Shown here: piece after piece, positions 1 through 11,578 of the stretch
How positions within the stretch are numbered: the stretch's first letter is position 1
How the letters are laid out: every line of letters begins with the position of its first letter
From: Hygrophila difformis
Lineage: Eukaryota; Streptophyta; Magnoliopsida; Lamiales; Acanthaceae
DNA length: 64,000 nucleotides
Direction of reading: 5' to 3'
NCBI GenBank assembly: GCA_030278955.1
Contig: JAOANR010000002.1
Location: 9,661,982 to 9,725,981 of the forward strand
Position numbers and translations under genes: made by a program
Notes under the pieces: model-generated
What the model was told of the DNA's origin: nothing
The model's input: the letters and a program-made list of their open reading frames with translations, nothing else
Databases searched by the model: none

Positions 1-2985
1 GCTTCACTTGTGATGCCTATCACATGACGGAACCTCATCCAGAAGGTATATCCTTTGTTTTTCTAGATATTATTTTCAGAAGAACATAGTAAATGTTAGT
101 AATAATTACTAGTATTGATACGATTGGAGATGAATATGCCTTTCAAAAATATTGTAGCACATCTTAAGTGAAAAAATAATCTCATCCTACCCTACACAAT
201 ACACTTTCTTAATTAAGTAATTATATAATAGTGTAATAATTTTTGTTGTTTACTTAAAAGTTTAGGACGGTTCTATTAAAGCTGAATCTTGTTTGAAGGG
301 GTAATTGGTAAATATCCAAAAGTAGTAGTATATTAAAAGATTAAAATAATTGATGTCCTAGTTATTAAGTTTAATATTGGATACTGACCAAGAATAAAGC
401 ATCAGTATATAATTTTGTTTCGGAACATTAGTTATTGTTTTCTGACCAAGAATGATGCATCATTATACTGACCAAACTTAGCAAAATTTTTCATCCATTT
501 CTAACTTGATGCTATTTAAAAAAGGGTCAGTTAACGACTATCTCAATCTGTGAATCTATTCTGACTGCTAAACCCCAACTCTTGAATTCCCTACTCCAAT
601 CTCGGTAAATTAGTCCCAGAGTAAGCTCCTGTTTCTTCATTTATGGCAATATAAATTTTATTTTATTTATAAATCATCAATATATTTCCATGTTGCATTA
701 TTTCCCTTTACCATTCATCCTTTTTTTTGGTTTTTAATCGGTACTCAATGTATGAGGTCAAAAGCTTCACCAGGAGCAAATAATAGTTATTTCTGGCCTA
801 TTGCAGTACTCATAAAGCTGTGATGACATGGAGTCTCCTTCATCAGTTGTATTAAATATTCTATGTAGTCTAATGTTATGTTGCTTTGAGAACCTTAAAA
901 TCGATTTGTTCGAAGCACCAATAGGAAAGCATGTTTCTCTGCACTTTCTATGTGCTAGCAAGGCATGTGGTGTGGTGCAGCACGTGTTGTGTCTTAGTGC
1001 TCTGTGCACAGATTCTACATAGTCCATCCCTGCTAGTCTGCCATTGTAACAGATTAACAGACTTTCCATTGGGAAATGGATCTATTTCAAAAATATTAAC
1101 AGATACAGGTTTAAAACTTTGGCTTAGGTTTTTGGTGCTATGTAAAATGAGAGTGACAGTGAGAAATGCTTATCATCAGCTACGCGGTGCAGTCTACTGA
1201 GGTTGATGTGTGCTGGACTACTGTTGTTTAAGCACAGTATAAGCAAATTTTACTCTAATCAACTGGTGCTGGTAACTGGGGCCTTCACTTTGGACTTCAA
1301 TTTTTATTCGGCACATACCTAATTTCAACAAAATTTCTTTGTAAATTACTAAAAGTGTATAGTTGGTGACTGGTTGTTTTTCTATTCATTACGGTAGAAC
1401 TTGTGCTTTAGAGATGTTAGGAGGGAATGCGGACCAGGTACTGGAATCATTATATATTCCTATTCCTCATATTTGGTGTGATAAACAACAATTTGATAAT
1501 GATTATCAAATTGTTTGGTGATCAAACTCACAAATTGTAACCTTACCAACAAAAGAAAACTGACATATTGAAAGCTTTTAATATAGTTTCAAATCGCATA
1601 ATTATACCGAAGTCCTGCTCAATTTCTGTGACCTATTATATGGCCTTGAAATAGCAGTACAGTTCGGTTGAGAACAGTGTTGGTGGAAATATGTATGGTT
1701 TGCACTAGAAGAGTACTTAAGTTTGTTTCATTTTTTGCATTTTGATATAAAAATGGAGGAATTGTAGACAACAATAAAACTCTTTTCATTTACCTTGGAA
1801 GTATTCTCACTTCATTTTTCAGCTTCCTACTTTCTGTGTTGGTATTCTCTAATTATATCATTTTTTTAACAGCCCTTGTTTCTTAGTTTATGATCTTCCA
1901 TATATAAACACACTCTGCACTTTATTAAAGCTATTGTTCAAAAACCAAAAAAGCATGCCTCTTTAATATATTGTGAAGATAAATGCAATATGCCTTTTGA
2001 CTTTTGATGGTATCTACAAACAGGAGCTGGGGTAATTCTCTGCATAGAGAGGGCTCTTGCTCAGGCTGGAGTATCCAAGGAAGAGGTCAATTATATTAAT
2101 GCACATGCTACATCTACCCTGGCTGGTGATCTCAAGGAATATCGTGCACTGACTAAATGTTTTGGGCAGAACCCTGAGGTTTCCTAATAACCATTGATTA
2201 TAACTAGTAGTATTTTATTTATCTCCACTCCTCGGTTGAATTCTTTTCTAAACCAGTCATTTTGCAGTTAAGAATCAATGCTACGAAATCTATGATTGGT
2301 CATCTAATTGGTGCCGCGGGTGCGGTGGAAGCTGTAGCAACTGTGCAGGTTTCTTTCCTGCCTCTGAATAATTTGGAAATATATACCATAGATTGTTGCA
2401 AATTTGAAGAGAACTTCCTTAAAATCGCTCAATCATTTCCCCAACTGCTTGTTTGCATTTCATTTTATTAAGCTTATTCATCTTGATGAAGTAGCCATTT
2501 ATGATGTTATTACATTCTCAATCCATGGTTAAAGTACTTTCTGCTTTTCATTAGGCAATTCGGACAGGCTGGATACATCCAAATGTCAATCTTGATGATC
2601 CAGATGATGGCGTGGTATGGTTTTGCCCATTGCGAAATTTCTCTTACGAACTGGAATATTGTAACATATTTTTCTCCATGACATTTGGAATGGAAAAAGA
2701 AATCATGTTTCCCTATCTCTGATCCACTACATTTTAATAATGCTGAATTTCTATTGGAGCACGGCACTTCATAACTAGATTAGTATGTGTGTGCGTGTGT
2801 GTGTGTGTGTGCGTGTGTGTATAATCTAGCTGTACCATATTATTGATGCCTACACTTCATCATTCCAGGATACAAATCTGCTGGTGGGATCAAAGAAAGA
2901 GAGGTTGGGAATCAAGGTGGCTTTGTCTAATTCATTTGGGTTTGGTGGCCACAATTCCTCAATTTTATTTGCTCCATTCAAATAG
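1..2985 (+). CDS. KASII/FAB1: 3-oxoacyl-[ACP] synthase II (KAS II), 3' part of a spliced gene
   Basis: This gene elongates palmitoyl-ACP to stearoyl-ACP in plastid fatty-acid synthesis. Five exons are visible: 1-45, 2024-2178, 2268-2348, 2555-2614 and 2869-2985. All introns are GT-AG and phases join correctly, the first splitting a Gly codon. The joined peptide contains both catalytic histidine motifs of the thiolase-fold condensing enzymes, NAHATST and KSMIGHL, followed by GAAGAVEAVATVQ and the C-terminal NSFGFGGHNSSILFAPFK. The SSILFAP ending and the KEYRALTKCFGQNPE stretch fit KAS II better than KAS I. The active-site Cys and transit peptide lie upstream of the window. Nothing visible is broken. 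A possible 3'UTR donor (GTATGT) lies near 3027 and an AATAAA at 3085. KAS II is inferred from recalled family sequence, not from a search. Confidence 0.92.
46..2023 (+). other. long intron of the KAS II gene
   Basis: AT-rich intron of about 1.98 kb between exons 1-45 and 2024-2178, with a GT donor and an AG acceptor after a pyrimidine-poor stretch. The other introns here are 89 to 254 bp. I see no long coding frame, terminal repeat or recognisable transposon inside. The short open frames around 767-1200 have no family features. Confidence 0.75.
2785..2820. repeat. (GT)n microsatellite in the last KAS II intron
   Basis: Alternating GT run with two GC interruptions, between exons 2555-2614 and 2869-2985. 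Confidence 0.9.
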
Positions 2986-3537
2986 ACTTGATGAGAATCA
3001 AACTGGAGAAAGAATGATGCAAACAGGTATGTATTTTTACTTTCATTAATCGAAACCACCCTTCCATACTCTATACACGCCTAGAATAAAGCACTAAAAA
3101 GCCTATTCTATCGGAATCATTAAATTCGTTAATCATCATCTCTTTAACTGCCAGTAAATGATACTATATTGGTGCATTGCTTATTCACACATGGTTTTGC
3201 TCATACGCAGTGCTTTTCCATATGCTTGTTGCTCGGGATAATCATGACAAACAGGGAAAGTAGTTGAGTTGAATCAAAGTGGCTCCCAAGTCCTAACATG
3301 TTAGTTCCTCCCAGAATGTGATTTTTCAGGAATAATGTCTTTCTGCCTTTGCTCAAGAGACCTAAATGAAAAATATTTTTGCATTGGCTGACCGTGGATT
3401 TGGATAGAAACTAGCTGTTTTTACGGATGTATTATTAAGACAACGCCGTTCCTATTCTGTATTATGAAATTTTGACTTGTCTTTTAACTAATTGGGATAA
3501 TAATGTTAGCATTTTGTCTCCAGATGAATGCATCCGG

Positions 3538-3538
<1 letters not shown>

Positions 3539-3579
<41 letters not shown>
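3539..3579. repeat. (ATT)n microsatellite
   Basis: About 13 uninterrupted ATT units followed by ATC variants. Confidence 0.9.
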
Positions 3580-3962
3580 CATCATCTTCATTCTTTTTTT
3601 TAAAAAAAGAATACAAAGAGGAACATCAAAAAGTAGTCTAACATCTCAAATAAGGAAACACAGACGAAGACAAGTCATCACTCTCCAAATATGTTTATAT
3701 TATTCGTTCATAATGTTTTTCTTTTCTTTTCCTTTTTTTGGCAATGAGTGTGATTTTTTATTTATTTATTTTATTTTATTTTATTTTATTTTAAAAAGAC
3801 TTTTTATACCAATAATACTGAATCTTACATCAAAATATTACCTCATTGATGCTACACTTACCATCTGTATACTCTTTTCACAATCAAGAGTGTATAAATC
3901 TATAATCGATTAATCAAATAAATATCAATTTGTAGTAAAACGCCACAAGATAATAATACTCC

Positions 3963-4016
3963 GTAATAGTCTTCCTTCGAGGATGAGCATTAAAGGATTG
4001 TCTCTCCCAAAGCTGA
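3963..4016 (-). repeat. relic of the 26.9-kb SINE family
   Basis: The phrase GAGCATTAAAGGATTGTCTC followed by TCCCAAAGC matches the body of the tRNA-derived SINEs at 21892-22033 and 26918-27106. The ends are lost. Confidence 0.45.
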
Positions 4017-4458
4017 ATGTTTTTATTTAATTATACATATTTGATTTTTAATATTATTTATTATGCAACTTTGATACAATTTTTTATTATAGTTATATAA
4101 GAAAAAAAAATAGAATCATGTTACCAGCCACCAGGTTAATCTAATTATGTAATTTTATGATATAATTTTTTTTTATAATTTTTACTTGAACACAACTAGA
4201 ATTATTAATTATTTAAAATATATATTAAATTATGTGAAAAATAAAAATAGAGCGATTATTAAAAAATGAAGTTAGTATTTTGGTCCACCACATGGGACAT
4301 GGTGGGAATAATGCAACTGTGTCTTAATGAAAAGCAGTATGTTGTAACTATCAAACAGGAAGATTGGTACTAGATTGTGGATGATGCAGAAGAGATGGGC
4401 ATTGAATATTTTTGTATTGGATAACTGATTGAAGAGGATTATAGAATTATGATAAAAT

Positions 4459-4784
4459 TGAAGAATCTAAGAGCTCGAGGTAAATAGAAGTGGAGTTCTC
4501 ATTGATTCAAATGAATGCGCGTACAATTACTAATACAATGAGCAACAACCTCCACTATATATACAAGGTAGGAGGTAATGGGCCAAACATAGGAGAAGCC
4601 CAAAAGAATAAACATAATAACTAGCAAAGCCCAATACTAAAGACTAGCCCAACACATAGTTGAGCCCAAGTCTTCTAGCCAACACCAGACGACCCAGCTT
4701 GGGCATGGAGCTCTTTAGATCGATCATGCAGCTTGACTGAGGTGGTGGAAGGTTCTCCTTCAGCAATGACACCATACTCAACTA
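4459..4784 (-). repeat. 3' LTR of the Copia element
   Basis: Near-identical to 9436-9750. It carries an extra AATCTAAGAG beside its outer end, next to TGAAG, and its inner end has lost the canonical TG (TAG in place of TGT). Confidence 0.9.
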
Positions 4785-5386
4785 ACCCCCCCCCCCCCCC
4801 CTCCCGGAAGTTGAACCTCTCCAGAGATTCAACTTGGAACAGAAGGTGAGAAACAACTTGGAAGGGAGGCCCTTGGTGAACATGTCAGCAGGCTGTTGAG
4901 AAGAGGGAAGGAAAAGGGGCTTGATCAAGCCCTGCTGATAGTAATCTCGAACATACAAACAACCCACATCAATATGCTTTGTCCGCTCGTGATGCATGGG
5001 ATTCTTCACGAGTTGTATGGCAGACGAATTGTCACAATAGATGGGATAGGGAGATGGTAAAGTAAGCTTCATCTCAGCGAGAAGGTTGCCAATCCACAGC
5101 AACTCGCTGCCACCGCGCCAAGACTCCGATATTCAGCCTCAGTGGAGCTCCGGGAGACGTAGTTCTGCTTCTTGGTCTTCCAGGCCACCAAAGCATCGCC
5201 CATAAAGACACAGTAGCCAGTGAGGGATTTGCGGAAGACCGGGCAATTGCCCGAATCCGCATCACAGAAACCAGTGAGCTTCAACGGGAGGCCAAAGGGA
5301 TAGAAGAGGCCCACAGAGGGGCTGTTTTGGAGGTACTGGAGGACCTGGACAACGCCAAGCCAGTGGTCTTCAGTAGGCTCATGCAT
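4782..5386 (-). pseudogene. Copia RNase H domain, frameshifted
   Basis: C-terminal RNase H of Copia pol. Acidic residues of the family are visible in GFCDADSGNC, AEYRSLG and YCDNSSAIQL, followed by HHERTKHIDV and ADMFTKGLP, the usual Copia tail. A frameshift near 5100 separates AEYRSLGAVAA from LLAEMKLTLPSPYPIYCDN. The last codons run into the G-rich purine tract. It follows the RT part in the same frame, after an in-frame TAG near 5400. Confidence 0.85.
4786..4805 (-). other. polypurine tract of the Copia element
   Basis: On the minus strand this is GGGA followed by 16 G, directly upstream of the 3' LTR; this is where plus-strand priming would occur. The pure G run is longer than usual and probably expanded. 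Confidence 0.7.
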
Positions 5387-5398
5387 ATATTGGCTGAG

Positions 5399-6842
5399 CT
5401 ATTGGACGGAGTAGCAAATGTCCGGCCGAGAGAATCCAAGGTAGAGAAGTTTGCCAACAGCCTTCCGATATAGGTGAGGATCATGGAAGAGGGGACCAGT
5501 GACTCCAAGTGTTTTGTGAGCATGAGAGGGGGTATGAACCTTAGGATTCTTGGGAACTTCAATTTCAGTCAAGAGATCATTGGTATATTTATGCTGAGTA
5601 ATAGAGAACCCTGCTGGAGAAGAAGAGATTTCCAGACCAAGGAAATAGGCAGCCATCCCTAGATCCTTGATGGTGAACTTCTGATGCAGCCCCTTTTTAA
5701 CCTCTGCAATCTCATGAGGATCGGCCCCTGTGAGAAGGATATCGTCGACATAGACTACAATGATGACTAAACCAAGTGTAGTGTATTTGAAAAACACACA
5801 TTGATCACAGTGATTCACATGATATCCATGACCAGTAAGAAAGGTAGAGAGAGCTCCATACCAATGGCGAGGAGCTTGTTTGAGACCATAAAGGGATCTC
5901 TTCAGCCTGCATACCTTACCCGGTGGTGCCTGTAAGCCCTGAGGACACTGCATGTATATTTCCTCTTCAAGGTGACCATGCAAAAAGGCATTGTTGATAT
6001 CAAGTTGAGACAGACTCCACTTGAAGGATGCAGCAAGGGCAAAAAGGACTCTCACACTGCCAGTCTTGGCCACGGAAGCAAAAGTGTCATTATAATCCTC
6101 TCCAAACTTTTGGCAGAAACCCTTTGCTACTAACCTTGCCTTGTATTTACTGATGCTGCCATCAGGTTTATGCTTGACCTTAAATATCCATTTGCAAACA
6201 AATGGTATGTTTTCCAACAGGTAGGGAAACCACCTCCCATGTACCATTAAGTTCAAGAGCCTTAAGCTCAGTTTGAATAGCAGTGTCCCAGTGAGGAATC
6301 CCATGGGCTTTAGTGAAGGTCCATGGCACATGTTCAGGATCAACAACTGAAGAGCAGTAGTAGTCATCATAACGGGCAGGCCTTCTGATCACCCTCCGAG
6401 GCCTTGCTGGTAGGATTGCCTCAGGAGCAGTTGGAATCTGTGTTCCTGAATGAGTGGAAGGAGATTGACCTATAGGAGATCGGTCAATAGAAGGAGAAGA
6501 GTCAAGAGACACTTCACCAGAGGTATGTGATGTCTGTGGTTCAGTGGGAATCACAGATGGATGAGCAGTAGGGGTGTGACTCAGTGGCTCAGTAGGAGCC
6601 AAATGAGAGTGCACTATATGCTGAGACGCATGAGGCATCTCAGGAGATGATGTATGGCTCTGAGATGCATTAGGCACCTCAGGGAATGTAGTATATAACT
6701 CAGTAGTAGGTGAGACAGGGAATGCATGAGTGGTAGGGTGATGAGAGGGATAGATGAAAGGAGAGATTGAATCTGTGATCGATGGAGGAGGTGAAGACTC
6801 AGGGGTTGAGTGACATTTAGGAAGGATAAATGAAGGGTGCAA
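5399..6842 (-). pseudogene. Copia linker and reverse transcriptase, frameshifted
   Basis: The first 200 or so codons form a Ser/Pro/Thr-rich linker between integrase and RT. A frameshift near 6215 lies between LPVGK and the RT start KWIFKVKHKPDG. The RT (RVT_2 type) then reads through KARLVAKGF, LDINNAFLHG, CRLKRSLYGLKQAPRHWY and the catalytic YVDDILLTG to RPDICYSVQ. An in-frame TAG, from a likely CAG codon, interrupts the passage to RNase H. The catalytic motif is intact, but no continuous polyprotein is possible. Confidence 0.9.
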
Positions 6843-6854
6843 GGGAAAGATTTT

Positions 6855-8210
6855 TTAAAAGAAGATAACATCTCTTGAGATGTGAACCTTCTTTGTAGCA
6901 AGATCTAGCACCTTATGACCCTTTTGGTGTGGAGCTATACCCAAATACACCCCTTTAATGCCCCTAGGATCAAGTTTGCTAATTGAGGGATCAGGAATTT
7001 TCATATAGCAGAGGCCACCAAAGGTGTGCAATAGAGACAGGTCAGGTTTAGAGCCAAAAAGGATTTCATAGGGAGATTTCCAGGACAAAACCTTGGTGGG
7101 AAGACGATTTATAATGTAGGCTGCAGTGAGTAAGGCATCCCCCCTATAGAACCTAGAAACTCCAGAGTTAAGAAGTAATGACCTAGCAACTTGGATTAGA
7201 TGTTGATGTTTTCTTTCTACCCTCCCATTCTGTTGAGGAGTATATGTGCAAGAGGTTTGGTGTGTAATGCCATGGTTTTGGAAAAGGGACTTGCATTTGA
7301 GGTTATAGAATTCAGATCCATTATCAGATCTTAAGGTTTTGACAGCCCCGTTATAATGGTTTTTAATGTGTGTGAGAAACTGAGACAAAAGAGAGGGTGT
7401 AGCAGACTTATGATGAAGAAGGTAGATCCAAGTTGCTCTAGATGCATCATCAACTATAGTTAACATGTATCTCGAATGAGTCCTATCACAAGGGGTAAAA
7501 GGTCCCCACAAATCACAATGTATAAGATCAAATGGTAATGTAGCATGAGAGGCACTCAAAGGAAAAGGGAGTCGATATATTTTAGATATATGACATATAT
7601 CACAAGGCAGAGTAGTATAATTGTCAGACACCAAACCCATATGACTCAATACAGTATGTGATGGATGGCCCAACTTATTATGCCATACTAAAGCAGATTT
7701 ACTAGAATTTGTAGTAATGGAACTAGCAACAAGGGGTGACAAATTCTTACTTGAACTACTCCTAACAATGTAGAGATTGTTAATCAAGGGAGCTTTAAGG
7801 AGACACCTTCTAGTTTTCAGGTCCTGCATAACACATGAGAATGGAACAAACAACACTGAACATTGTAAATCATGTGCTAGGCGACTGATAGACAAGAGAT
7901 TAAGAACAACCCCTGGAACAAAAGACACATTAGGAATCAATAACTCCTCACTGAGTTTGATTGAACCAGTGTGTGAGGGAGTTTTGGTTGTGCCATCTGG
8001 CAGAACTAATACTTGTTTGGAAGTGAAAGGTTGAGGATCAATGAGATAGGAAAGTTTGGAGCACATGTTGCAGCTTGCACCTGAGTCAAGTAACCAGCAA
8101 TCATTCAAGATTTGTGAATCAAAAGTAAGGGAACTACCTGCCATATGGAATGTTCCTCCAACAAAATCAACTGGAGTGTTGGTAGCAGCTGCACTCTGTG
8201 CCCTTGCCAT
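6855..8210 (-). pseudogene. Copia protease and integrase
   Basis: In order: aspartic protease motif LLDSGASCNMC; the GAG-pre-integrase zinc region with HNKLGHP and CDICHISK; and the integrase core with acidic residues in IHCDLWGPF, LRSDNGSEF and QQNGRVERKH (DDE). It ends at VSRDVIFF followed by TAA, where related elements continue with a Glu or His-Glu and then KIFP, so the stop looks like one mutation in a longer frame. It is in frame with the gag part upstream. Confidence 0.9.
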
Positions 8211-9422
8211 CTTTTCAAGTATCTCTTCTATCTTGGCAATCCTAGCAGAATCAGTGGATTGAGCCGAATCAATAGTACCTCCCCCTCTGCTCAGTATACC
8301 AGGGTCACTGATGACCCCTGCAGCAGTCCCAACTGAAGGTTTTCCCTTGCCTTTCTCAGTGAGAGCCTTGTACCACTCTGGAACAACACCAGATAGCTGA
8401 AAACAATTAGCCTTCGTATGACCTTTCCTTTTGCAATGCTCACAAGTGGCATTCTTGTTGGCAAGCTGGAAGCACTTCTCCCTAGTGTGTCCAGACTTCT
8501 TGCAATAGGAGCAAATGACAGTTCCTCATTTCTCAGTGATGCTCTTGTCTACAGTGGCCATAACAATACCAGTTGAACCTGAATCACCAATAGTAGCAAT
8601 GTTTGCCCCCTTTTGAGCCTCAATACACTGAACCATTCCAAAAGCCTTGCTAACTGTAGGTAATGGTTTCATCAATAATATCTGATTTGTAACATGAGTG
8701 TAATCCTCCCTGAGTCCCGTAAGAAATTGTATAAGGAGATCATATTCATCTGAATCCAACAGTGCTTTAAGTGTCTCACAACTGCATGACTTAGGGAAAG
8801 GTTTTAGCGCTCTAACATGACACCACTGTTTCTTCAGATCACTATAGTAGCTTGTTACTGTCCAATCCCCTTGAGTTAACATAGCAAGTTTTCGCCAAAG
8901 CAGAATAACTTGAGGTCCGCTAGTCTGACCATAGGATTCCTCTAACTCACTCCATAACTCATGTGCAGTCTCAGTATAAACAAATTGTTCAGGTATGTCA
9001 GGAGTTAATGAGTTACGCAACCAAGTCAAAACCAGACAAACGACTTGTATCCACAGATCATACAGAGGATCATAAACAGGAGGAGTTGGAAATGTACCAT
9101 AAATGAACTTCTCCTTAGCTTTAATTATGAGAGAGTTTCGAACATCCACACGCCAGGTGATCCAATTGGAACCATCGAACTTCAGAGGAGAAAGCTGAAG
9201 ATGAGGTTGATCAGCTGCTGTGAGAAGCAATTCCTTGCAAATCGGAGAATCAGCAGTCTTAGCAGCTGATGAGTCTGAAGAATCTGTTGCCTTGGTTGTA
9301 GACAAGTCTGACGGAGGATTGGAGGTCCACATCGAAGCAAACGAACAAGATAAACGGTGAAATAGGCAAATCGGAGATAGCAAAGAGGTACGAAAATCAA
9401 ATCGATCACCGGAACCGATCAA
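8211..9422 (-). pseudogene. Copia gag with two zinc knuckles and one nonsense codon
   Basis: Starts at an ATG a few bases inside the PBS. It has the Copia gag N-terminal LKFDGSNWITWR and a UBN2-type core (LWSELEESYGQ, FLTGLREDY). Two CX2CX4HX4C knuckles, CSYCKKSGHTREKC (8472-8513) and CEHCKRKGHTKANC (8403-8444), lie after a TGA at about 8526. The frame is otherwise open, so the TGA probably replaced CGA by CpG deamination. Frame continues into protease-integrase. Confidence 0.88.
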
Positions 9423-9423
9423 T

Positions 9424-9435
9424 GCTTTGATACCA
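9424..9435 (-). other. Copia primer binding site (tRNA-iMet type)
   Basis: TGGTATCAAAGC on the minus strand abuts the 5' LTR. It differs by one base from the usual TGGTATCAGAGC complementary to initiator tRNA-Met. Confidence 0.9.
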
Positions 9436-9750
9436 TGAAGCTCGAGGTAAATAGAAGTGGAGTTCTCATTGATTCAAATGAATGTGCGTACAATTACTGA
9501 TACAATGAGCAACAACCTCCACTATATATACAAGGTAGGAGGTAATGGGCCAAACATAGGAGAAGCCCAAAAGAATAAACATAATAACTAGCAAAGCCCA
9601 ATACTAAAGACTAGCCCAACACATAGTTGAGCCCAAGTCTTCTAGCCAACACCAGACGACCCAGCTTGGGCATGGAGCTCTTTAGATCGATCATGCAGCT
9701 TGACTGAGGTGGTGGAAGGTTATCCTTCAGCAATGGCACCATACTCAACA
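9436..9750 (-). repeat. 5' LTR of the Copia element
   Basis: Minus-strand LTR starting TGTTGAGTATGG and ending CTCGAGCTTCA (TG...CA), flanked on the outside by AAAAT. Confidence 0.93.
9523..9530 (-). promoter_or_regulatory. TATA box of the Copia 5' LTR
   Basis: TATATATA on the minus strand in the LTR, the likely core promoter. The same site lies at 4556-4563 in the 3' LTR. Confidence 0.55.
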
Positions 9751-9755
9751 AAAAT

Positions 9756-10607
9756 ATGAAATATCACAAAAAATTATAGCGTCATTATATTTTGCACCAA
9801 ACATTACAAAAGTTCGTAATCACATCCTGCATATACAAATACTCATATACAACCGCTTGATTGTGTTACATTTATAGGGTATTTGTTTAAGTGTTTTGAA
9901 TCAGATTATTTGATTATTGTGTTTCTAAAACGCAAATAGTCTATTAACCATGTTTGGGTATATACTTTGTTATAATTAATTATCTTCGTTTTGAAGGTTT
10001 TAAACGAATTTTTTTGCAGCAACTTTTGGGAGCTGTAAAGAATTGTGTTATCAACTATTTGTGGCTTTTACCTTTATATTTTATCATCAATTCATAATTA
10101 GGGTCAATTATTTAATCTATTATATTAAAAATATTATATATATGAATCATCAAGGATAGTACTCCAAAATCACCCTCATGATACTCCCACTAATAATGAA
10201 ATTATTCAAATCAAATGTCTCTATGTATAGTTAAAGATAATATCTAAACATAATTAAAGTGGTAAAAAAAATGTCGCTGTCAAATGGCACCTTAGTTTAT
10301 CAATACATTTATTGTCATCAATATTTCACTTTTTCGTGGTAGTGATATTGATGAATGGAGGTAGTTATGAATTATCATTTTGATATAATTTTTTTTCCTT
10401 TTTTTGTTCTTATAAAATTTTTTGAAGTCCAAAAATAAATTTAAAACCATAATTGTCAAGCAAGTAAATTCCTCTATAAAAGCTTAGTTCATACATGCAT
10501 ATGCATTAAGAACACGTTCGCTTAGTATACACTCCACACCATTCAAATTGGTTTTGATCCCATCGTGATAACCACTTGATATAAATTACATTTTATTTGT
10601 ACACAAT
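9756..10607. other. AT-rich spacer between the two LTR elements
   Basis: No gene, terminal repeat or RNA gene seen; only AT-rich low-complexity DNA. Confidence 0.6.
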
Positions 10608-11064
10608 ATTTATGCCATGGATCTATAGGATACATTCTTGAAATACACAAGATGAATAAGCTAGTAGGTGGTATGTTTCCACCAAAAGAAAAATAAAAGA
10701 AAAGATAGGGAAGGAACCAACTCAAGATCCTAACAAGAGTAAGCAAACAAGCTCCTATGTCTTGCCCTCAATACTTCATTAGATTCAATCGTTGGTGATG
10801 ATCCTCTTGGATAGCTTCAAGTCCAAGATGATGAAGAATCAACTCAAGTTGACACTTTCATGGCAAGAACGCTCCTACGTCGTACCCTCCATGTTCCATG
10901 CTTCACAATTGTTGATTGATGAACAACATAGAGTCCTTCAAGCTCTAAGTGTTTGAAAACCCTAAAATGAATCACTCATTTAGGGGGATGATCTTTTGGA
11001 GTGCTTGCAAAAGGCAAAGACTTATCATTCAACAAAAGATGCATTACAAGTGAAGGGGGAGGCA

Positions 11065-11072
11065 TATTTATA
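11065..11072 (-). promoter_or_regulatory. TATA box in the 3' LTR
   Basis: TATAAATA on minus, the equivalent of the 5' LTR core promoter at 18636-18643. Confidence 0.45.
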
Positions 11073-11151
11073 CTTGCCAAAGCCCCTACGTACATGATCA
11101 TGGAAAATAAAATACAAAGAAAATGTAAAATAAACTAGGTAGTTCGAAATG

Positions 11152-11490
11152 TGTCAATTCGGTCTACAAGCAAGAAGACCGAATTGGTAAAGGAAAGGTG
11201 GAAAAGAGAAATGAAGAAAGGAAGAGGCAATTCGAAATGTGGCAATTCGGTTTAAAGGGGTGATAGACCGAATTGCCATGCCAAGACCGAATTGGAGAAA
11301 GGAAATGGAGGAGAAAAATGGAGAAGAAAAAGGGCAATGCAATTCGATCTATGGAGAAGAAAATAGACCGAATTGGCACATGATAGACCGAATTGGCACA
11401 TGGAAAAATTGGAAAGAAAAATTGGGGAAACACAAGGCAATTCGGTCTAATGGTGATAGACCGAACCTGCCTAGACCGAACTGCCTCTCT
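11152..11490. repeat. array of TAGACCGAATTGG words in the 3' LTR
   Basis: About eleven copies of GACCGAATTGG or its complement CCAATTCGGTC, including variants such as CAATTCGATC, in both orientations with irregular 10-60 bp spacing. The same array is at 18722-19070, and a second cluster is in the leader. Confidence 0.85.
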
Positions 11491-11578
11491 CTCCTAAAAT
11501 TATTCAAAGTGTTCAGGATGTTTAATATCCTACACTATTACAAAAGATGGTATTCTTGATCCGATCACTCTTCCGGAT

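Larger units (their letters stand above)
2986..4453. other. AT-rich spacer downstream of KAS II
   Basis: Holds the presumed KAS II 3'UTR (AATAAA at 3085-3090), an ATT microsatellite, TTTAT-rich low-complexity DNA around 3755-3795 and a SINE relic. The open frame across 3503-3913 is microsatellite-driven. No gene is recognised. Confidence 0.6.
4459..9750 (-). mobile_element. complete but disabled Ty1/Copia LTR retrotransposon
   Basis: Two LTRs of about 315-325 bp flank a gag-protease-integrase-RT-RNase H region, the Copia order. Target-site duplication AAAAT occurs at 4454-4458 and 9751-9755. The element reads right to left: 5' LTR, PBS, gag, pol, purine tract, 3' LTR. The LTRs differ at about four substitutions plus a 10-bp duplication near one end of the 3' LTR, so the insertion is fairly recent. 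The coding region nevertheless has at least three stop codons and two frameshifts, so it cannot make its own proteins as assembled. Confidence 0.95.

Noticed and set aside
767..1200. Overlapping short frames inside the long KAS II intron
   Set aside because: No domain, no splice logic, random composition.
3503..3913. 136-codon frame rich in Ile
   Set aside because: It is the ATT microsatellite and AT-rich flank read in frame.
11154..11559. Frames rich in RPNW or NSV in the Gypsy LTRs
   Set aside because: They are translations of the GACCGAATTGG word array, present on both strands and in both LTRs.
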